DNA of 64,000 bases from Vulcanimicrobiota bacterium (GTDB lineage: Bacteria > Vulcanimicrobiota > Vulcanimicrobiia > Vulcanimicrobiales > Vulcanimicrobiaceae): positions 1 through 64,000 of the forward strand of contig PLLF01000065.1 of assembly GCA_003140855.1 (NCBI GenBank), in the 5' to 3' direction. Below the pieces are notes generated by a model that worked only from the letters and a program-made list of their open reading frames with translations, did not search any database and was not told the DNA's origin. Position 1 is the first letter of the stretch; every line of letters begins with the position of its first letter. Below are positions 1 through 9,156 of this stretch, piece by piece. A program made the position numbers and the translations under genes.

Positions 1-822
1 GGATACGGCTGCGAAGATCCGCGCGTCACGTTCATACCGGCGCTCGATCAGTACGTGATGGCGTACACCGCTTTCGGGCCGCAAGGTCCGCGGATTGCCA
101 TTGCGACGTCTAAAGACGGCTACAGCTGGCAACGCGTAGGAAAATTGGTGTTCGACAAACCCGGCATGCACATCGGCGACGACAAAGACGCGGCATTTTT
201 TCCGGAGCCGGTGCGATCTCCGGCGGGCGTGACGTCGCTCGCGTTTTACCATCGTCCGATGCTTCATCTCTCGGCGGTCGACGGCCGAGCCTCGATTCCG
301 ATCATCGAGCGCATGCCGTACAACGACCGGGAATCGATCCGCATCGGGTACATCCCGCTCGAGCCTGCATTGAAAGATCGCGAAAAGTTACTCGATGTTT
401 GCGAAAGCGAACTGGTGTTGGCGCCCGACGGGAACTGGGGCTCGCTCAAAGTCGGGTGCGGCACGCCGCCCTTGCGCATCGACGAAGGCTGGATGTCGAT
501 CTTCCACGGAGTCGACGTGATCGGCGAAGGCGCGCGGCCCAAACTGCGATACGCTGCGGGTCTTATGATCCACGACTTGCAGGACATCCAGAAGATCGTG
601 TATCGATCGGCGAAGCCGATTCTGAGACCGGAAGACGAGTCGGAGCTGCACGGCATCGTCGACAACGTCGTTTTTCCGACCGCGACCGATCCGCGCCCCG
701 ATCTCGGAGCGCGCGTATTCGATTTTTACTATGGTATGGCCGACTGGTCGATCGGAGCGGGCCGTTTGATGCTCGGAGGAGGCCCGGGCACGCAGCGCGA
801 GTCGGCCGAAAGCGCTGCTTAG
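1..822 (+). CDS. GH130-like glycoside phosphorylase/hydrolase, 5'-truncated
   Basis: The reading frame is open from base 1, so the gene begins upstream of the window; about 273 C-terminal residues remain. Visible GH130 hallmarks are GCEDPRVT near the left edge (the ED-x-R active-site strand), the substrate-loop region with GTPPLRIDEGW followed by SIFHG, and a late YYGMAD segment. The family phosphorolyses or hydrolyses beta-mannosides and related oligosaccharides using a single Asp acid. It is intracellular as far as can be seen, because no export signal lies in the visible part. The stop overlaps the likely true start of the next membrane-anchored protein. The exact substrate cannot be assigned. 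Confidence 0.72.
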   Translation, partial: GYGCEDPRVTFIPALDQYVMAYTAFGPQGPRIAIATSKDGYSWQRVGKLVFDKPGMHIGDDKDAAFFPEPVRSPAGVTSLAFYHRPMLHLSAVDGRASIPIIERMPYNDRESIRIGYIPLEPALKDREKLLDVCESELVLAPDGNWGSLKVGCGTPPLRIDEGWMSIFHGVDVIGEGARPKLRYAAGLMIHDLQDIQKIVYRSAKPILRPEDESELHGIVDNVVFPTATDPRPDLGARVFDFYYGMADWSIGAGRLMLGGGPGTQRESAESAA

Positions 823-862
823 GTTCTATGCGATCTCGGCGGCGATCGTTCTTACGATTGCA

Positions 863-1303
863 GTGATCGTCGCCGGTTACGCCAACCGCGATCCGATCAA
901 GTTGAAGATCGCTTCGGTGTACGTTCCGGTTCCGCCCAAAGCCGCGCAAGCCGATCTGGCCACGCGCCGGCGCGAACACGCTTTGGGCGTGGCTGCGCCG
1001 TGGGTGCTGTCGGCGCTCCCGGAGTGTTTGCGGCAAACGTTCGAAGGATTCGGCTCGCACGCGTACGTCAGCTCGCTCCTTCCTTCGGGTTATGCGATCC
1101 AGCCGTCCGGAACGCAGCTGCAGTTCGGCGACTGCAGCGTCGTCGCGCGCGAAAAAGACGTTTTGGTGCGCCGCGGCCAAGATAGGTTTTATGTTCCGGC
1201 TCCCGCACAGCTCTTCAAAAAAGGTTCTTCCATCGCGCTGATGCACGAGGCCGGCGCGCGCGTAACCCTGCGCATCTACGAACCGGCGACCTCCAAGCTG
1301 TAA
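863..1303 (+). CDS. small membrane-anchored hypothetical protein
   Basis: I do not recognise the family. From GTG at 863 it is 146 residues. The same frame is open upstream and encodes a convincing hydrophobic anchor (FYAISAAIVLTIAVIVAG) that the GTG start would cut. No ATG, GTG or TTG lies in frame further upstream before a stop at 767-769, so a CTG at 815 may be the real start. The rest is predicted extracytoplasmic, ending in a compact basic/hydrophobic domain. It sits between the GH130 gene and prfC, and its stop overlaps the prfC ATG (TAATG), which suggests co-transcription. Confidence 0.55.
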   Translation: MIVAGYANRDPIKLKIASVYVPVPPKAAQADLATRRREHALGVAAPWVLSALPECLRQTFEGFGSHAYVSSLLPSGYAIQPSGTQLQFGDCSVVAREKDVLVRRGQDRFYVPAPAQLFKKGSSIALMHEAGARVTLRIYEPATSKL

Positions 1304-2958
1304 TGAGCGACCTGGCATGCGAAGTGCGCACGCGGCGCACGTTCGCGATCATTTCACATCCCGACGCCGGCAAGACGACCCTGACGGAAAAATTGCTGCT
1401 CTATGGCGGCGCCATACAAACCGCCGGGCAGGTTTCGGCGCGGCGGGCACAACGCGCCGCCACTAGCGATTGGATGGAGCTCGAAAAGCAGCGCGGAATT
1501 TCGATCACGTCGACGGTTTTGCAGTTCGAGTACGGCGGCTGCACCGTGAATTTGCTCGACACGCCCGGCCACCAAGACTTCGGCGAAGACACCTATCGCA
1601 CGCTGCTGGCCGCCGACAGCGCGGTGATGCTGATCGATGCCGCCAAAGGCGTCGAGCCGCAAACCAAAAAATTGTTCGCGATCTGCCGCGCGCGCCGCGT
1701 TCCGCTCTTGACGTTCATCAACAAGATGGATCGCCCCAGCCGCGACCCGCTCGAACTGCTCGACGAACTCGAGAACGTCTTGGGCATCGGCGTCTTTCCA
1801 ATGAACTGGCCGCTCGGCAACGGCCCGTCCTTCAAGGGCGTCTTCGATCGCGCCACGCAGCGCGTGCACCTGTTCGAACGCGCCACGCACGGATCCAAGC
1901 GCGCGAACGTTCAGGTTACCGGCGTCGACGATCCGCAGATTCGCGAACTGCTCGACGACCGGTCGTACGGCCAGTTCCTCGAGGAGATCGAACTGCTCGA
2001 AGGTGCGGGCGCCGAGTTTGACGCGGGCGCCATGCTGCGCGGCGACGTCTCGCCGGTCTTTTTTGGAAGCGCCGTGACCAATTTCGGAGTGCAGCTTTTC
2101 CTCGACGATTTCATAAAGCTGGCTCCCTCGCCCACGCCACGCCGCGTTGTTGACGGGGGTCAAGAGTGTCATGGTGAGCCTGTCGAACCACGCCCGAGCG
2201 AAGTCGAGGGCCGCATGATCGACCCCACTTCCGATCAATTCACCGGGTTTGTGTTCAAGATCCAAGCGAACATGGATCCGCGCCACCGCGATCGCGTGGC
2301 GTTCGTCCGTATTTGCTCGGGGCGGTTCGAGCGCGACATGACGGTGCGCAACGGCCGCACCGGAAAAGACGTGCGGTTGTCGCGCGCGATGCGGTTGTTT
2401 GCGAGCGAGCGCGAGTCGCTCGAGGTCGCCTACGCCGGCGACGTGGTCGGCTTGGCTAACCCCGGCGTGTTCGCGATAGGAGATTCGTTGAGTGAGGGCA
2501 AGCCGGTTCTGTTCGAGCGATTTCCGGCTTTTGCGCCCGAGCACTTCGCGCAAGTGCGCAGCGTCGACGCGGCGAGCTACAAGTCATTCGGCAAGGGGAT
2601 CGCGCAGTTACGTGAAGAGGGAGCGATTCAAGTGATGTATCCGCTGGGATCGATGCGCACCGAACCGGTCCTGGCAGCCGTGGGCGAGCTGCAGTTCGAG
2701 GTGGTGAAGCATCGCCTCGAATCGGAATACAATGTCAAGACGCTCTTTACGAAGCTGCCGTTTTCCATCGCGCGCCGCGTCCAAGGCGATTCGGAAAGCG
2801 TGCGCGCCGCGCAATTGCCTTCGAGCGCCAAACTTCTGGAGGATTGGGACGGAGCTCCGGTAGCGCTTTTCGAGTCGGATTGGAGCGTGCGTCTGGCCGA
2901 AGAGTGGAATCCCAAGTTGCGTTTTGTGGAGTTCGCAGGTGAAGGCGCCGTCGTTTAG
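1303..2958 (+). CDS. prfC: peptide chain release factor 3
   Basis: This is a translational GTPase that recycles RF1/RF2 from the ribosome. It carries P-loop HPDAGKTT (about residues 19-26), switch II DTPGH (86-90) and NKMD (140-143). The RF3-specific FTGFVFKIQANMDP stretch marks domain II. It is 551 aa against about 530 for the family. The excess lies between LAPSPTPR and FTGFVFK, where about 32 residues replace the roughly 13 found in E. coli RF3. That segment is encoded by a dispersed repeat (2168-2211). The ATG start overlaps the preceding stop, and the 3' end overlaps the downstream dehydratase by 20 bp. Confidence 0.95.
   Translation: MSDLACEVRTRRTFAIISHPDAGKTTLTEKLLLYGGAIQTAGQVSARRAQRAATSDWMELEKQRGISITSTVLQFEYGGCTVNLLDTPGHQDFGEDTYRTLLAADSAVMLIDAAKGVEPQTKKLFAICRARRVPLLTFINKMDRPSRDPLELLDELENVLGIGVFPMNWPLGNGPSFKGVFDRATQRVHLFERATHGSKRANVQVTGVDDPQIRELLDDRSYGQFLEEIELLEGAGAEFDAGAMLRGDVSPVFFGSAVTNFGVQLFLDDFIKLAPSPTPRRVVDGGQECHGEPVEPRPSEVEGRMIDPTSDQFTGFVFKIQANMDPRHRDRVAFVRICSGRFERDMTVRNGRTGKDVRLSRAMRLFASERESLEVAYAGDVVGLANPGVFAIGDSLSEGKPVLFERFPAFAPEHFAQVRSVDAASYKSFGKGIAQLREEGAIQVMYPLGSMRTEPVLAAVGELQFEVVKHRLESEYNVKTLFTKLPFSIARRVQGDSESVRAAQLPSSAKLLEDWDGAPVALFESDWSVRLAEEWNPKLRFVEFAGEGAVV
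2168..2211 (+). repeat. dispersed short repeat inserted in frame in prfC
   Basis: The block begins GTCATGGTGAGCCTGTCGAA and continues with a CGAGCGAAGTCGAGGG half. It is a diverged member of the same CTGAGCTTGTCGAAGG-type repeat seen at 28330-28371 and 49567-49599. It lies inside the prfC reading frame without breaking it and adds a charged loop (ECHGEPVEPRPSEVEGR) between two RF3 domains. Confidence 0.7.
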
Positions 2959-3892
2959 CTCGGTCCAAGCCGCCGCAGAACGTTTGCGCGGCGTGGCGCA
3001 CCGCACACCCGTGCTGACATCGCGTACGCTCGACGAGCTCGTGGGCAGTTCCGTATTTCTCAAGTGCGAGAACTTTCAACGCATGGGCGCCTTCAAGTTT
3101 CGCGGAGCGTACAATCGCATCGTACAGCTCGATGCACAAGCGCGCGCGCGCGGCGTCGTGGCGTTTTCCAGCGGCAATCACGCGCAAGGCGTCGCGCTTG
3201 CCTGCAAGCTGCTCGGCATTCCCGCAACGATCGTCATGCCGTCGGATGCGCCGGCTTCAAAAACTGCCGCGACGCGCGATCTGGGAGCCGAGATCGTTAC
3301 CTACGATCGGCACAAATCGCATCGCGCGGAGATCGCGCAAGAGCTATGCAAGGGCGGCGCGACGCTGGTCCCGCCGTTCGACGATCCGGAGATCGTCGCC
3401 GGCGCTGGAACTGCAGCTCTGGAGTTGCTGGCGGACGTTCCCGACATAGACGTCATCGTGACACCGGTCGGCGGAGGTGGGCTGCTTTCGGGAACGGCCT
3501 TAGCTGCGCACGGCATCAACTCGGCGATCGACCTCCACGGAGTGGAACCCGAGGCGGGCAACGATTTTCAGCAGTCGCTCGAACGCGGGGAAATCGTGCA
3601 GACCGACGTTCCGAAGACGATCGCCGATGGCTTACAAACGACAGCGCCCGGCGAAATCACGTTTCCGATCGTGCGCAGCCACGTGAAATCGATCGTAACG
3701 GTGAGCGACGGCCAACTGTGCGAGGCGATGCGCTTCGCCTTCGAGCGCATGAAGATCGTCATCGAGCCTAGCGGCGCAGCCGCGCTTGCGGCAGTCATGC
3801 AACGGAAGCTGCCGGCGCAGGGCAAGCGCATAGGCATCGTCATCAGCGGCGGTAATATCGACGCCGGCAGATTCGCGTCGCTTACTGCGTAA
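2939..3892 (+). CDS. PLP-dependent threonine dehydratase / serine racemase family
   Basis: This fold-type II PLP enzyme probably deaminates threonine or serine to the 2-oxo acid. The Schiff-base lysine lies in GAFKFRGAYN (about Lys53), the substrate/phosphate loop is SSGNHAQG, and the PLP-phosphate loop is the glycine-rich GGGGLLSG. It is 317 aa and ends after the catalytic domain without an ACT regulatory domain. That matches catabolic threonine ammonia-lyase or serine racemase rather than feedback-controlled IlvA. I chose GTG 2939 because GGAG lies 7 nt upstream; a TTG at 2924 is the alternative. It overlaps prfC by 20 bp. Confidence 0.88.
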   Translation: MKAPSFSSVQAAAERLRGVAHRTPVLTSRTLDELVGSSVFLKCENFQRMGAFKFRGAYNRIVQLDAQARARGVVAFSSGNHAQGVALACKLLGIPATIVMPSDAPASKTAATRDLGAEIVTYDRHKSHRAEIAQELCKGGATLVPPFDDPEIVAGAGTAALELLADVPDIDVIVTPVGGGGLLSGTALAAHGINSAIDLHGVEPEAGNDFQQSLERGEIVQTDVPKTIADGLQTTAPGEITFPIVRSHVKSIVTVSDGQLCEAMRFAFERMKIVIEPSGAAALAAVMQRKLPAQGKRIGIVISGGNIDAGRFASLTA

Positions 3893-3901
3893 CCGCTGAA
3901 G

Positions 3902-4480
3902 TTACGGTTTGCGGCCCATCGAATAGAACTCATCGTTCGGACGCATGTCCATGAGCCCAGCCATGCGGTTTGAAAAACCGAAGAACGCGGCAATCGCGGC
4001 GATATCCCAAATGTCGTCGTCGCTGAAACCGGCCAAGTGCATTTCGTCGATCTCGTGTTCGGTTGCCGCGAAACCCGGCTCGTTCACGCGCGACGCAAAC
4101 TCCAGCATAGCGCGCAACCTTATCGGCAGCTTCGCAGTGCGCCAGTTGTTGGCGATTTGTTCGGCGAGAATCGGATCTTTGCTGAGAACGCGCAGGGCAG
4201 CACCATGCGCGACCATGCAATACTGACAGCGGTTTTCGGACGAAACGGCGACGACGATCGCCTCGCGCTCGACACGGCTGAGGTTTCCGGGACCTTTCAT
4301 TAGCACGTCGTGGTACGCCATGAAAGCGCGGAAGTGTTCGGGCCGCCTAGCGTACGCGCGAAAAACGTTTGGGACGAATCCCAATTTTTCGCGATTCTTC
4401 GCGTAGACTTCGGCTATATCGGCGGGCAGATCGCTTTCTGCCGGTTCGCCGAAGCGCGATATGGCGTTACCGTGGGCCAT
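3902..4480 (-). CDS. AhpD-like peroxidase-related protein (carboxymuconolactone decarboxylase fold)
   Basis: This 192-aa cytosolic protein carries the CxxC-x3-H redox motif CQYCMVAHG in the middle and a conserved acidic patch (REAIVVAVSSENRCQYC). That is typical of the uncharacterised peroxidase-related branch of the AhpD/CMD superfamily. Such proteins reduce peroxides through a dithiol/disulfide cycle. Its start overlaps the end of the upstream VPS10-like gene by 14 bp, so it is the distal gene of that minus-strand unit. The C-terminal FSNRMAGLMD helix is also typical of the family. Confidence 0.85.
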   Translation of the reverse strand: MAHGNAISRFGEPAESDLPADIAEVYAKNREKLGFVPNVFRAYARRPEHFRAFMAYHDVLMKGPGNLSRVEREAIVVAVSSENRCQYCMVAHGAALRVLSKDPILAEQIANNWRTAKLPIRLRAMLEFASRVNEPGFAATEHEIDEMHLAGFSDDDIWDIAAIAAFFGFSNRMAGLMDMRPNDEFYSMGRKP

Positions 4481-7460
4481 TTAGATCGCGATCGACGACA
4501 TTTACCGCCGCGATCGCTTGCGGCGTGGGCGCGGCGTCCGCGGATTCGACCACGTCCAGCAGCGAAGCGAGCTGATCGTTGTCGCCGCCGTAACGTTGCG
4601 CGGCGGCAGTGTCTTTGCGCGCCGTTGCCTGCTGCATCCGGGCATAGCTGACTCCCATGAGGCTTGTGATTCGCATCGCTAGTGTAAACTGCGAGCGGAG
4701 GGCAGGCATGCCAATCGTTACGCGCGGATCCATTTTCAGTTGTAGCGTGGCGCTTTGGGTCCTGGTCATCCCGTTGACGGACAGCTTTACCGTATACGTG
4801 CCGGGCAGCGCGAGTGCGCCTTGCGGCACCGGCGGCGTGTCGTGCACGATCGCCGAGATCGGATAGTCATACGAAACAGCCGGAGGATACGAGTAGCGGT
4901 AATCCCACGTGAATCGATGCGCGCCCGCGGTGGTCGACGGAATTTGCGACGGGCGAACCCAGTATGCCGGCACGCGAAGCGCGGGAACGATTGGGTCGCT
5001 TTTTCCGGTGCTGGACCATTCGCGCACCAGATTTCCCACCGAGTCGTAAACTCCGACGCTCACCGCGCCGTGCACGTCCTGCGGTAAATAATAATCGATG
5101 ATCGCGCCGTCCGGCGGATTCTTGCCGGCGGGTTCCTCCGGCGGAAGGGGCGTGTCGGTCCACGTGTCGCGCCGCACGCGATACGCTGTTTGGGCGACAA
5201 ATAAACACGGGCAGATCGGTGGCGCAATGAAGTCCGTTCCGGTCTTGCGTTCTTCTGCGAATACTGCAGCTACCTCGCGGAGCGGTGCGATGTCGTCGAG
5301 AATCCAAAACGAGCGCCCGTGCGTTCCCGCGACGAGATCGTCGCCGTGGATAACGAGATCGCGAATCGAAGTGGACGGCAGGTTAAGCTGCAGCGATTGC
5401 CACCTCGTCCCGTCGTCGTAGGAAAAATAGACCGTGTTCTCGGTTCCCGCAAAGAGCAGGCCGCGCTGTTTGGGATCTTCGCGCACCGTGTCGACCGGCG
5501 CGTTGTCCGGCAAGTCGCTGTTCAAAAGCTCCCAGTGCGCGCCGAAGTCGTGCGTGCGGTAGATGTACGGATGCATGTCGTCCAGACGCAAGCGCGTGAC
5601 GGCAACATATGCCGTTCCGCGATCGAAATGAGATGAATCGATTTGCGAGATTTTCGACCACGAACCCGACGCCGCGGCTAGACCCGGCGGCGAAACGTTA
5701 CTCCAATGCTTGCCGCCATCGCGCGTCAGCCAAATCCATCCATCGTCGGTGCCAGCCCACAAAAGATTCTTGTCGATGTATGACGGCGCCAAACTGTAAA
5801 CGACGCCGCGATGGACGCCTTGCGCCAGCGGGCTTTGCGTAAACGGTCCGAGGTTGGCCGGGACGCCCGGGTCCGCGCGCGTGAGATCGGGACTGATGGT
5901 CCGCCAGTGCCGTCCGCCGTCGGTCGTCGCAAAGACGACGTTCGATCCCAAGTAGAGCGTCCGATTGTCGGCGCGGCTGAAAACGAGCGGATTGGTTCGG
6001 TTGTAGCGGTACTTCCCGCGTTCGTAACTGGGCGAGACGTCCTGCGTCTGCTGCAGCGTCTCGTCGTAACGCGAGACAACGCCGCCACCCGCGCCGTAAA
6101 TGATCGTCGGATGCAGCGGATCGGGCGCGACGTAGCCGTACTCCGACGCGCCGACCGGATGCCAGTAGCGAATCCAAATCGCGCCGTCGTCGCTGCGGCT
6201 GGGCACTTCCGCGCTGCCGCTCTCCTGTTGGCCGCCGAACACGCGGTACGGAAAGCGATCGTCGGTGATGACGTGATAGAACTGCGCCGTCGGCTGGTTG
6301 TACCACGAGCTCCACGTCCGGCCATAGTTTACTGAAAGCGTTGCGCCTTGATCGCAGCCGAGCAGAATGATGTTGCGATCGCCGGGATCGATCCAGACGG
6401 TGTGGTAATCGTCTCCGCCGGGCGCGCCCTTGAACCCAATCCACGTTTTTCCGGCATCGGCCGAGCGGTAGGTCTGCGTATTCGCTGCAAATACAACATC
6501 GCGATCGGACGGATCGACGGCGAGTCCCGAAAAATCGTCCCCGCGCCCGCACACGCGCGATTCGGAGCTCGCTTGGATCCAGCTCGCACCGGCGTCGCTT
6601 GTACGATAAATCCCGCACCCCTTATCGTCGTTCACCCATGCGTACAGTCTTTGCGAATCTCCCGGCGCAATTGCCAAACCGATGCGGCCTACGTTTGCGG
6701 GAAGGCCGGTGCGCAGCTGCGTCCAGGTCGTGCCGCCGTCCGCCGATTTATAGAGTCCGCCGTCTTGGAAGAGCTGCAGAATATCGCGCAAGCGCCACGG
6801 CGGATTGCGTGAAGCCCACAACGCGGCGTAAACGATATTGGGATTTCGCGGATCGATCAGGACGGTAGCCGCGCCGGTGTTTTCATCTTTGCCCAGCACT
6901 TTTTGCCAGGACTGACCGCCGTCGGTGCTGCGGTAAAGGCCGCGCTCGTCGTTCGGCCCGTACGGGTGCCCTAAAACAGCGGCGAAGACGCGATTGGGAT
7001 TGCGCGGATCGATTGCGATGCCGGCGATCTGCCGCCCGTCGCGTAAGCCAAGATGCACCCAAGTCGCGCCGGCGTCGGTCGATTTGTAAATCCCGTCGCC
7101 AACGGAAAGATCGGGACGGCGCAAACCTTCGCCCGAACCGGCGTACAAGATATTCGGGTCGCTTGGCGCGACGGCGAGCGCGCCGATCGAGCCGGTGTAT
7201 TGCCCATCGAAGATTGGATCCCACGTGCGTCCGTAGTCGGTGCTCTTCCAAATCCCGCCGTCGGTCGCGGCCATGTAATAGGTTCCACGCTGCGACGGAA
7301 CGCCGGAGACTGCGACCGTGCGGCCTCCGCGAAACGGACCGATCATCCGCCACTGGAGTGCGCCGTAATATGCGGCCGGAACGGTTTGCGCATGCGCCAG
7401 GAAGGTCGTTCCGACGGCGAGCGCGGCAAGCGCGGCCGCGAATAAGAACGCGCGGATCAT
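4467..7460 (-). CDS. secreted VPS10/BNR-repeat beta-propeller protein
   Basis: This is a 997-residue exported protein with a classic Sec signal peptide (about residues 1-25, ending AHAQ). The body is a long run of BNR/Asp-box repeats (S-x-D-x-G-x-TW, e.g. STDYGRTW, STDGGQSW, SADGGTTW), which build one or two sortilin/VPS10-like beta-propellers. A C-terminal region resembles the domain that follows the propeller in bacterial sortilin-like proteins. The catalytic or binding role is unknown; many relatives are labelled glycosyl hydrolase without biochemical proof. A longer paralogue lies at 50503-53733. Its 5' end overlaps the YkgJ gene by 4 bp. Confidence 0.85.
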   Translation of the reverse strand: MIRAFLFAAALAALAVGTTFLAHAQTVPAAYYGALQWRMIGPFRGGRTVAVSGVPSQRGTYYMAATDGGIWKSTDYGRTWDPIFDGQYTGSIGALAVAPSDPNILYAGSGEGLRRPDLSVGDGIYKSTDAGATWVHLGLRDGRQIAGIAIDPRNPNRVFAAVLGHPYGPNDERGLYRSTDGGQSWQKVLGKDENTGAATVLIDPRNPNIVYAALWASRNPPWRLRDILQLFQDGGLYKSADGGTTWTQLRTGLPANVGRIGLAIAPGDSQRLYAWVNDDKGCGIYRTSDAGASWIQASSESRVCGRGDDFSGLAVDPSDRDVVFAANTQTYRSADAGKTWIGFKGAPGGDDYHTVWIDPGDRNIILLGCDQGATLSVNYGRTWSSWYNQPTAQFYHVITDDRFPYRVFGGQQESGSAEVPSRSDDGAIWIRYWHPVGASEYGYVAPDPLHPTIIYGAGGGVVSRYDETLQQTQDVSPSYERGKYRYNRTNPLVFSRADNRTLYLGSNVVFATTDGGRHWRTISPDLTRADPGVPANLGPFTQSPLAQGVHRGVVYSLAPSYIDKNLLWAGTDDGWIWLTRDGGKHWSNVSPPGLAAASGSWSKISQIDSSHFDRGTAYVAVTRLRLDDMHPYIYRTHDFGAHWELLNSDLPDNAPVDTVREDPKQRGLLFAGTENTVYFSYDDGTRWQSLQLNLPSTSIRDLVIHGDDLVAGTHGRSFWILDDIAPLREVAAVFAEERKTGTDFIAPPICPCLFVAQTAYRVRRDTWTDTPLPPEEPAGKNPPDGAIIDYYLPQDVHGAVSVGVYDSVGNLVREWSSTGKSDPIVPALRVPAYWVRPSQIPSTTAGAHRFTWDYRYSYPPAVSYDYPISAIVHDTPPVPQGALALPGTYTVKLSVNGMTRTQSATLQLKMDPRVTIGMPALRSQFTLAMRITSLMGVSYARMQQATARKDTAAAQRYGGDNDQLASLLDVVESADAAPTPQAIAAVNVVDRDLNGPR

Positions 7461-8134
7461 CTACGGAGCGAGTTTTTTTTGCGGTGTTTCGGCTGGAAGG
7501 GCGGTCCGATTTTCAGCACTTTGTCGCGCGGGAGATCCTTGTTTACGTCGTCGCAGCCGATCGGCGAGAAGTCGCGGCAGTCCGCCGGGCGGCCTTCGTA
7601 TATTCCGCAGTAAAAGCGTCCGGGGCGCGATTCCTTGAGGAACACGCATTGATCCGCGATGTCGTCGGTGACTTTTCGCAGATAGCCCAGATGATATCCA
7701 TCGGCCGAGGTGCGTTTGACGACGTATTCGTCGAGCACTTCCTGCGAGGTCATATGCAAGTGCGCCGCGATGCGGTCGACGTCGGCACGGCTCACGAAAG
7801 GTTCGTAGCCGCTGCAGCATTCGGCGCAGCCCGGCGGGCAGGCGACGTTCTCGGGCAAATCCCGCAGGTGCTTGCGCGCCAATTCGATCACGTGAGCGAC
7901 GGCCGCAACGAACTCGGGATCTTCGTTATATTTGTAGATCCACTCGCGTTCGATGTTCTCGCTCGAGTTGTAGTAGTGGTTGATCGTTTGGTTGTAGGTG
8001 ATCGTAATGTGCTCTAGATCGATCTCGATGTCTTGGACTCGTTCCATCGGCGTCGTATCGAGCATCTCCGGATGCGTGGGTTGTCCGGTTTCGAGCGTGA
8101 ACTTTTTCAGGGCGGTCAAATCGATGGTAGTCAT
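7457..8134 (-). CDS. YkgJ-family cysteine-cluster protein
   Basis: This 225-aa cytosolic protein carries the YkgJ signature: CPPGCAECC in the middle, then CVFL, CGIYEGRPADCRDF and a final Cys, which together are thought to bind zinc or an Fe-S centre. The N-terminal 90 residues are acidic and helical and are not part of the domain. It is the first gene of the minus-strand run with the VPS10-like and AhpD-like genes and is divergent from the ROK kinase across about 57 bp. The biochemical role of the family is unknown. Confidence 0.8.
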   Translation of the reverse strand: MTTIDLTALKKFTLETGQPTHPEMLDTTPMERVQDIEIDLEHITITYNQTINHYYNSSENIEREWIYKYNEDPEFVAAVAHVIELARKHLRDLPENVACPPGCAECCSGYEPFVSRADVDRIAAHLHMTSQEVLDEYVVKRTSADGYHLGYLRKVTDDIADQCVFLKESRPGRFYCGIYEGRPADCRDFSPIGCDDVNKDLPRDKVLKIGPPFQPKHRKKNSLRR

Positions 8135-8191
8135 ATCGCCGGAGTTATTCGACGGAGGTTTTTTAAGGCCCCGGCGAGAGAAGCATAAACA

Positions 8192-9142
8192 GTGCGCACA
8201 GCTATCGGTGTCGACCTCGGAGGCTCACACGTTACCGCCGGAATCATCGGCGAAGACGGCGCGATCCTCGGCCAGTTCGAGCAGGACATCGAAGACCGCT
8301 CCTTCGACGCGGTCGTCGCTTCGCTGCAAACCGTCGTAGACAACGCGCTCAAGGACGGCAAGGCAAAGGACGCGATCGGAATCGGCGTGGGCTCGCCGGG
8401 CAATATCGACCCTCGCAGCGGCGCCGTCTTGTATTCGCCCAATCTCTTGTGGACGAACGCTCCGCTGGGCGAGCGTCTGCGCAAGCGCTATCCGCTGCCG
8501 GTCTTCGTCGCCAACGACGCGCGCTGCGCGACGCTCGGCGAGCACACGTTCGGAAGCGGGAAAGACACGCAAGACTTCGTGCTGCTGACGATCGGTACGG
8601 GAATCGGCGGCGGCATCGTTTCGGGCGGAAGGCTGCTGATCGGCAACCGCGCGGGCGCGGGCGAAATCGGCCACCACCAAATACGCCCGACCGACGGCTT
8701 TATCTGCGGATGCGGAAAAACCGGATGCTTTGAAGCGCAAGCCTCCGGCACTGGACTCATTCGGCACGCCTTTGTGATCGCGCCCTCGTTTCCGCGCAGC
8801 CAACTGCTCGAACGCGAACGCGACAAGCTCGGATCGAAAGCGATCAGGCGCGGCGCGCAAGCCGGCGACGCGCACGCCTCGGCCGCGTGGCGCAATTTTG
8901 CCGCCGATCTCGCGCTCGGACTTGCAAACATCATCGCTTTTGTAAATCCGGAAGTGATCGCGCTGGGCGGCGGCGTCAGCAGCGCGGGCGACTTCATGCT
9001 CGACTCGGTGCGAGCTCACGTTGACGAATTGACCACGATGGTCCCGCGCGGCACGACCAGGCTCGAGATCGCGAAGCTCGGCAACGACGCCGGCCAAGTA
9101 GGCGCCGCAAAAATGGCATTCCAAGGCGGCCTCACACCCTGA
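8192..9142 (+). CDS. ROK-family sugar kinase (glucokinase-like)
   Basis: This 316-residue ATP-dependent sugar kinase has the N-terminal phosphate-binding motif GVDLGGSHVTAG, the catalytic-region LLTIGTGIGGG and the EIGHHQI zinc-ligand histidine. It also has the ROK zinc cluster CGCGKTGCFE. Lack of an N-terminal helix-turn-helix shows it is an enzyme rather than a ROK repressor. Glucose is the most likely substrate, but N-acetylhexosamines are possible. It starts at GTG 8192, so no ATG is needed. Its stop lies within the probable leader of the next gene. Confidence 0.88.
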   Translation: MRTAIGVDLGGSHVTAGIIGEDGAILGQFEQDIEDRSFDAVVASLQTVVDNALKDGKAKDAIGIGVGSPGNIDPRSGAVLYSPNLLWTNAPLGERLRKRYPLPVFVANDARCATLGEHTFGSGKDTQDFVLLTIGTGIGGGIVSGGRLLIGNRAGAGEIGHHQIRPTDGFICGCGKTGCFEAQASGTGLIRHAFVIAPSFPRSQLLERERDKLGSKAIRRGAQAGDAHASAAWRNFAADLALGLANIIAFVNPEVIALGGGVSSAGDFMLDSVRAHVDELTTMVPRGTTRLEIAKLGNDAGQVGAAKMAFQGGLTP

Positions 9143-9156
9143 AAGTTTTCGCCGTT

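Noticed and set aside
1354-2553. 399-aa open frame antisense to prfC
   Set aside because: Sits over a certain gene, with no family resemblance.
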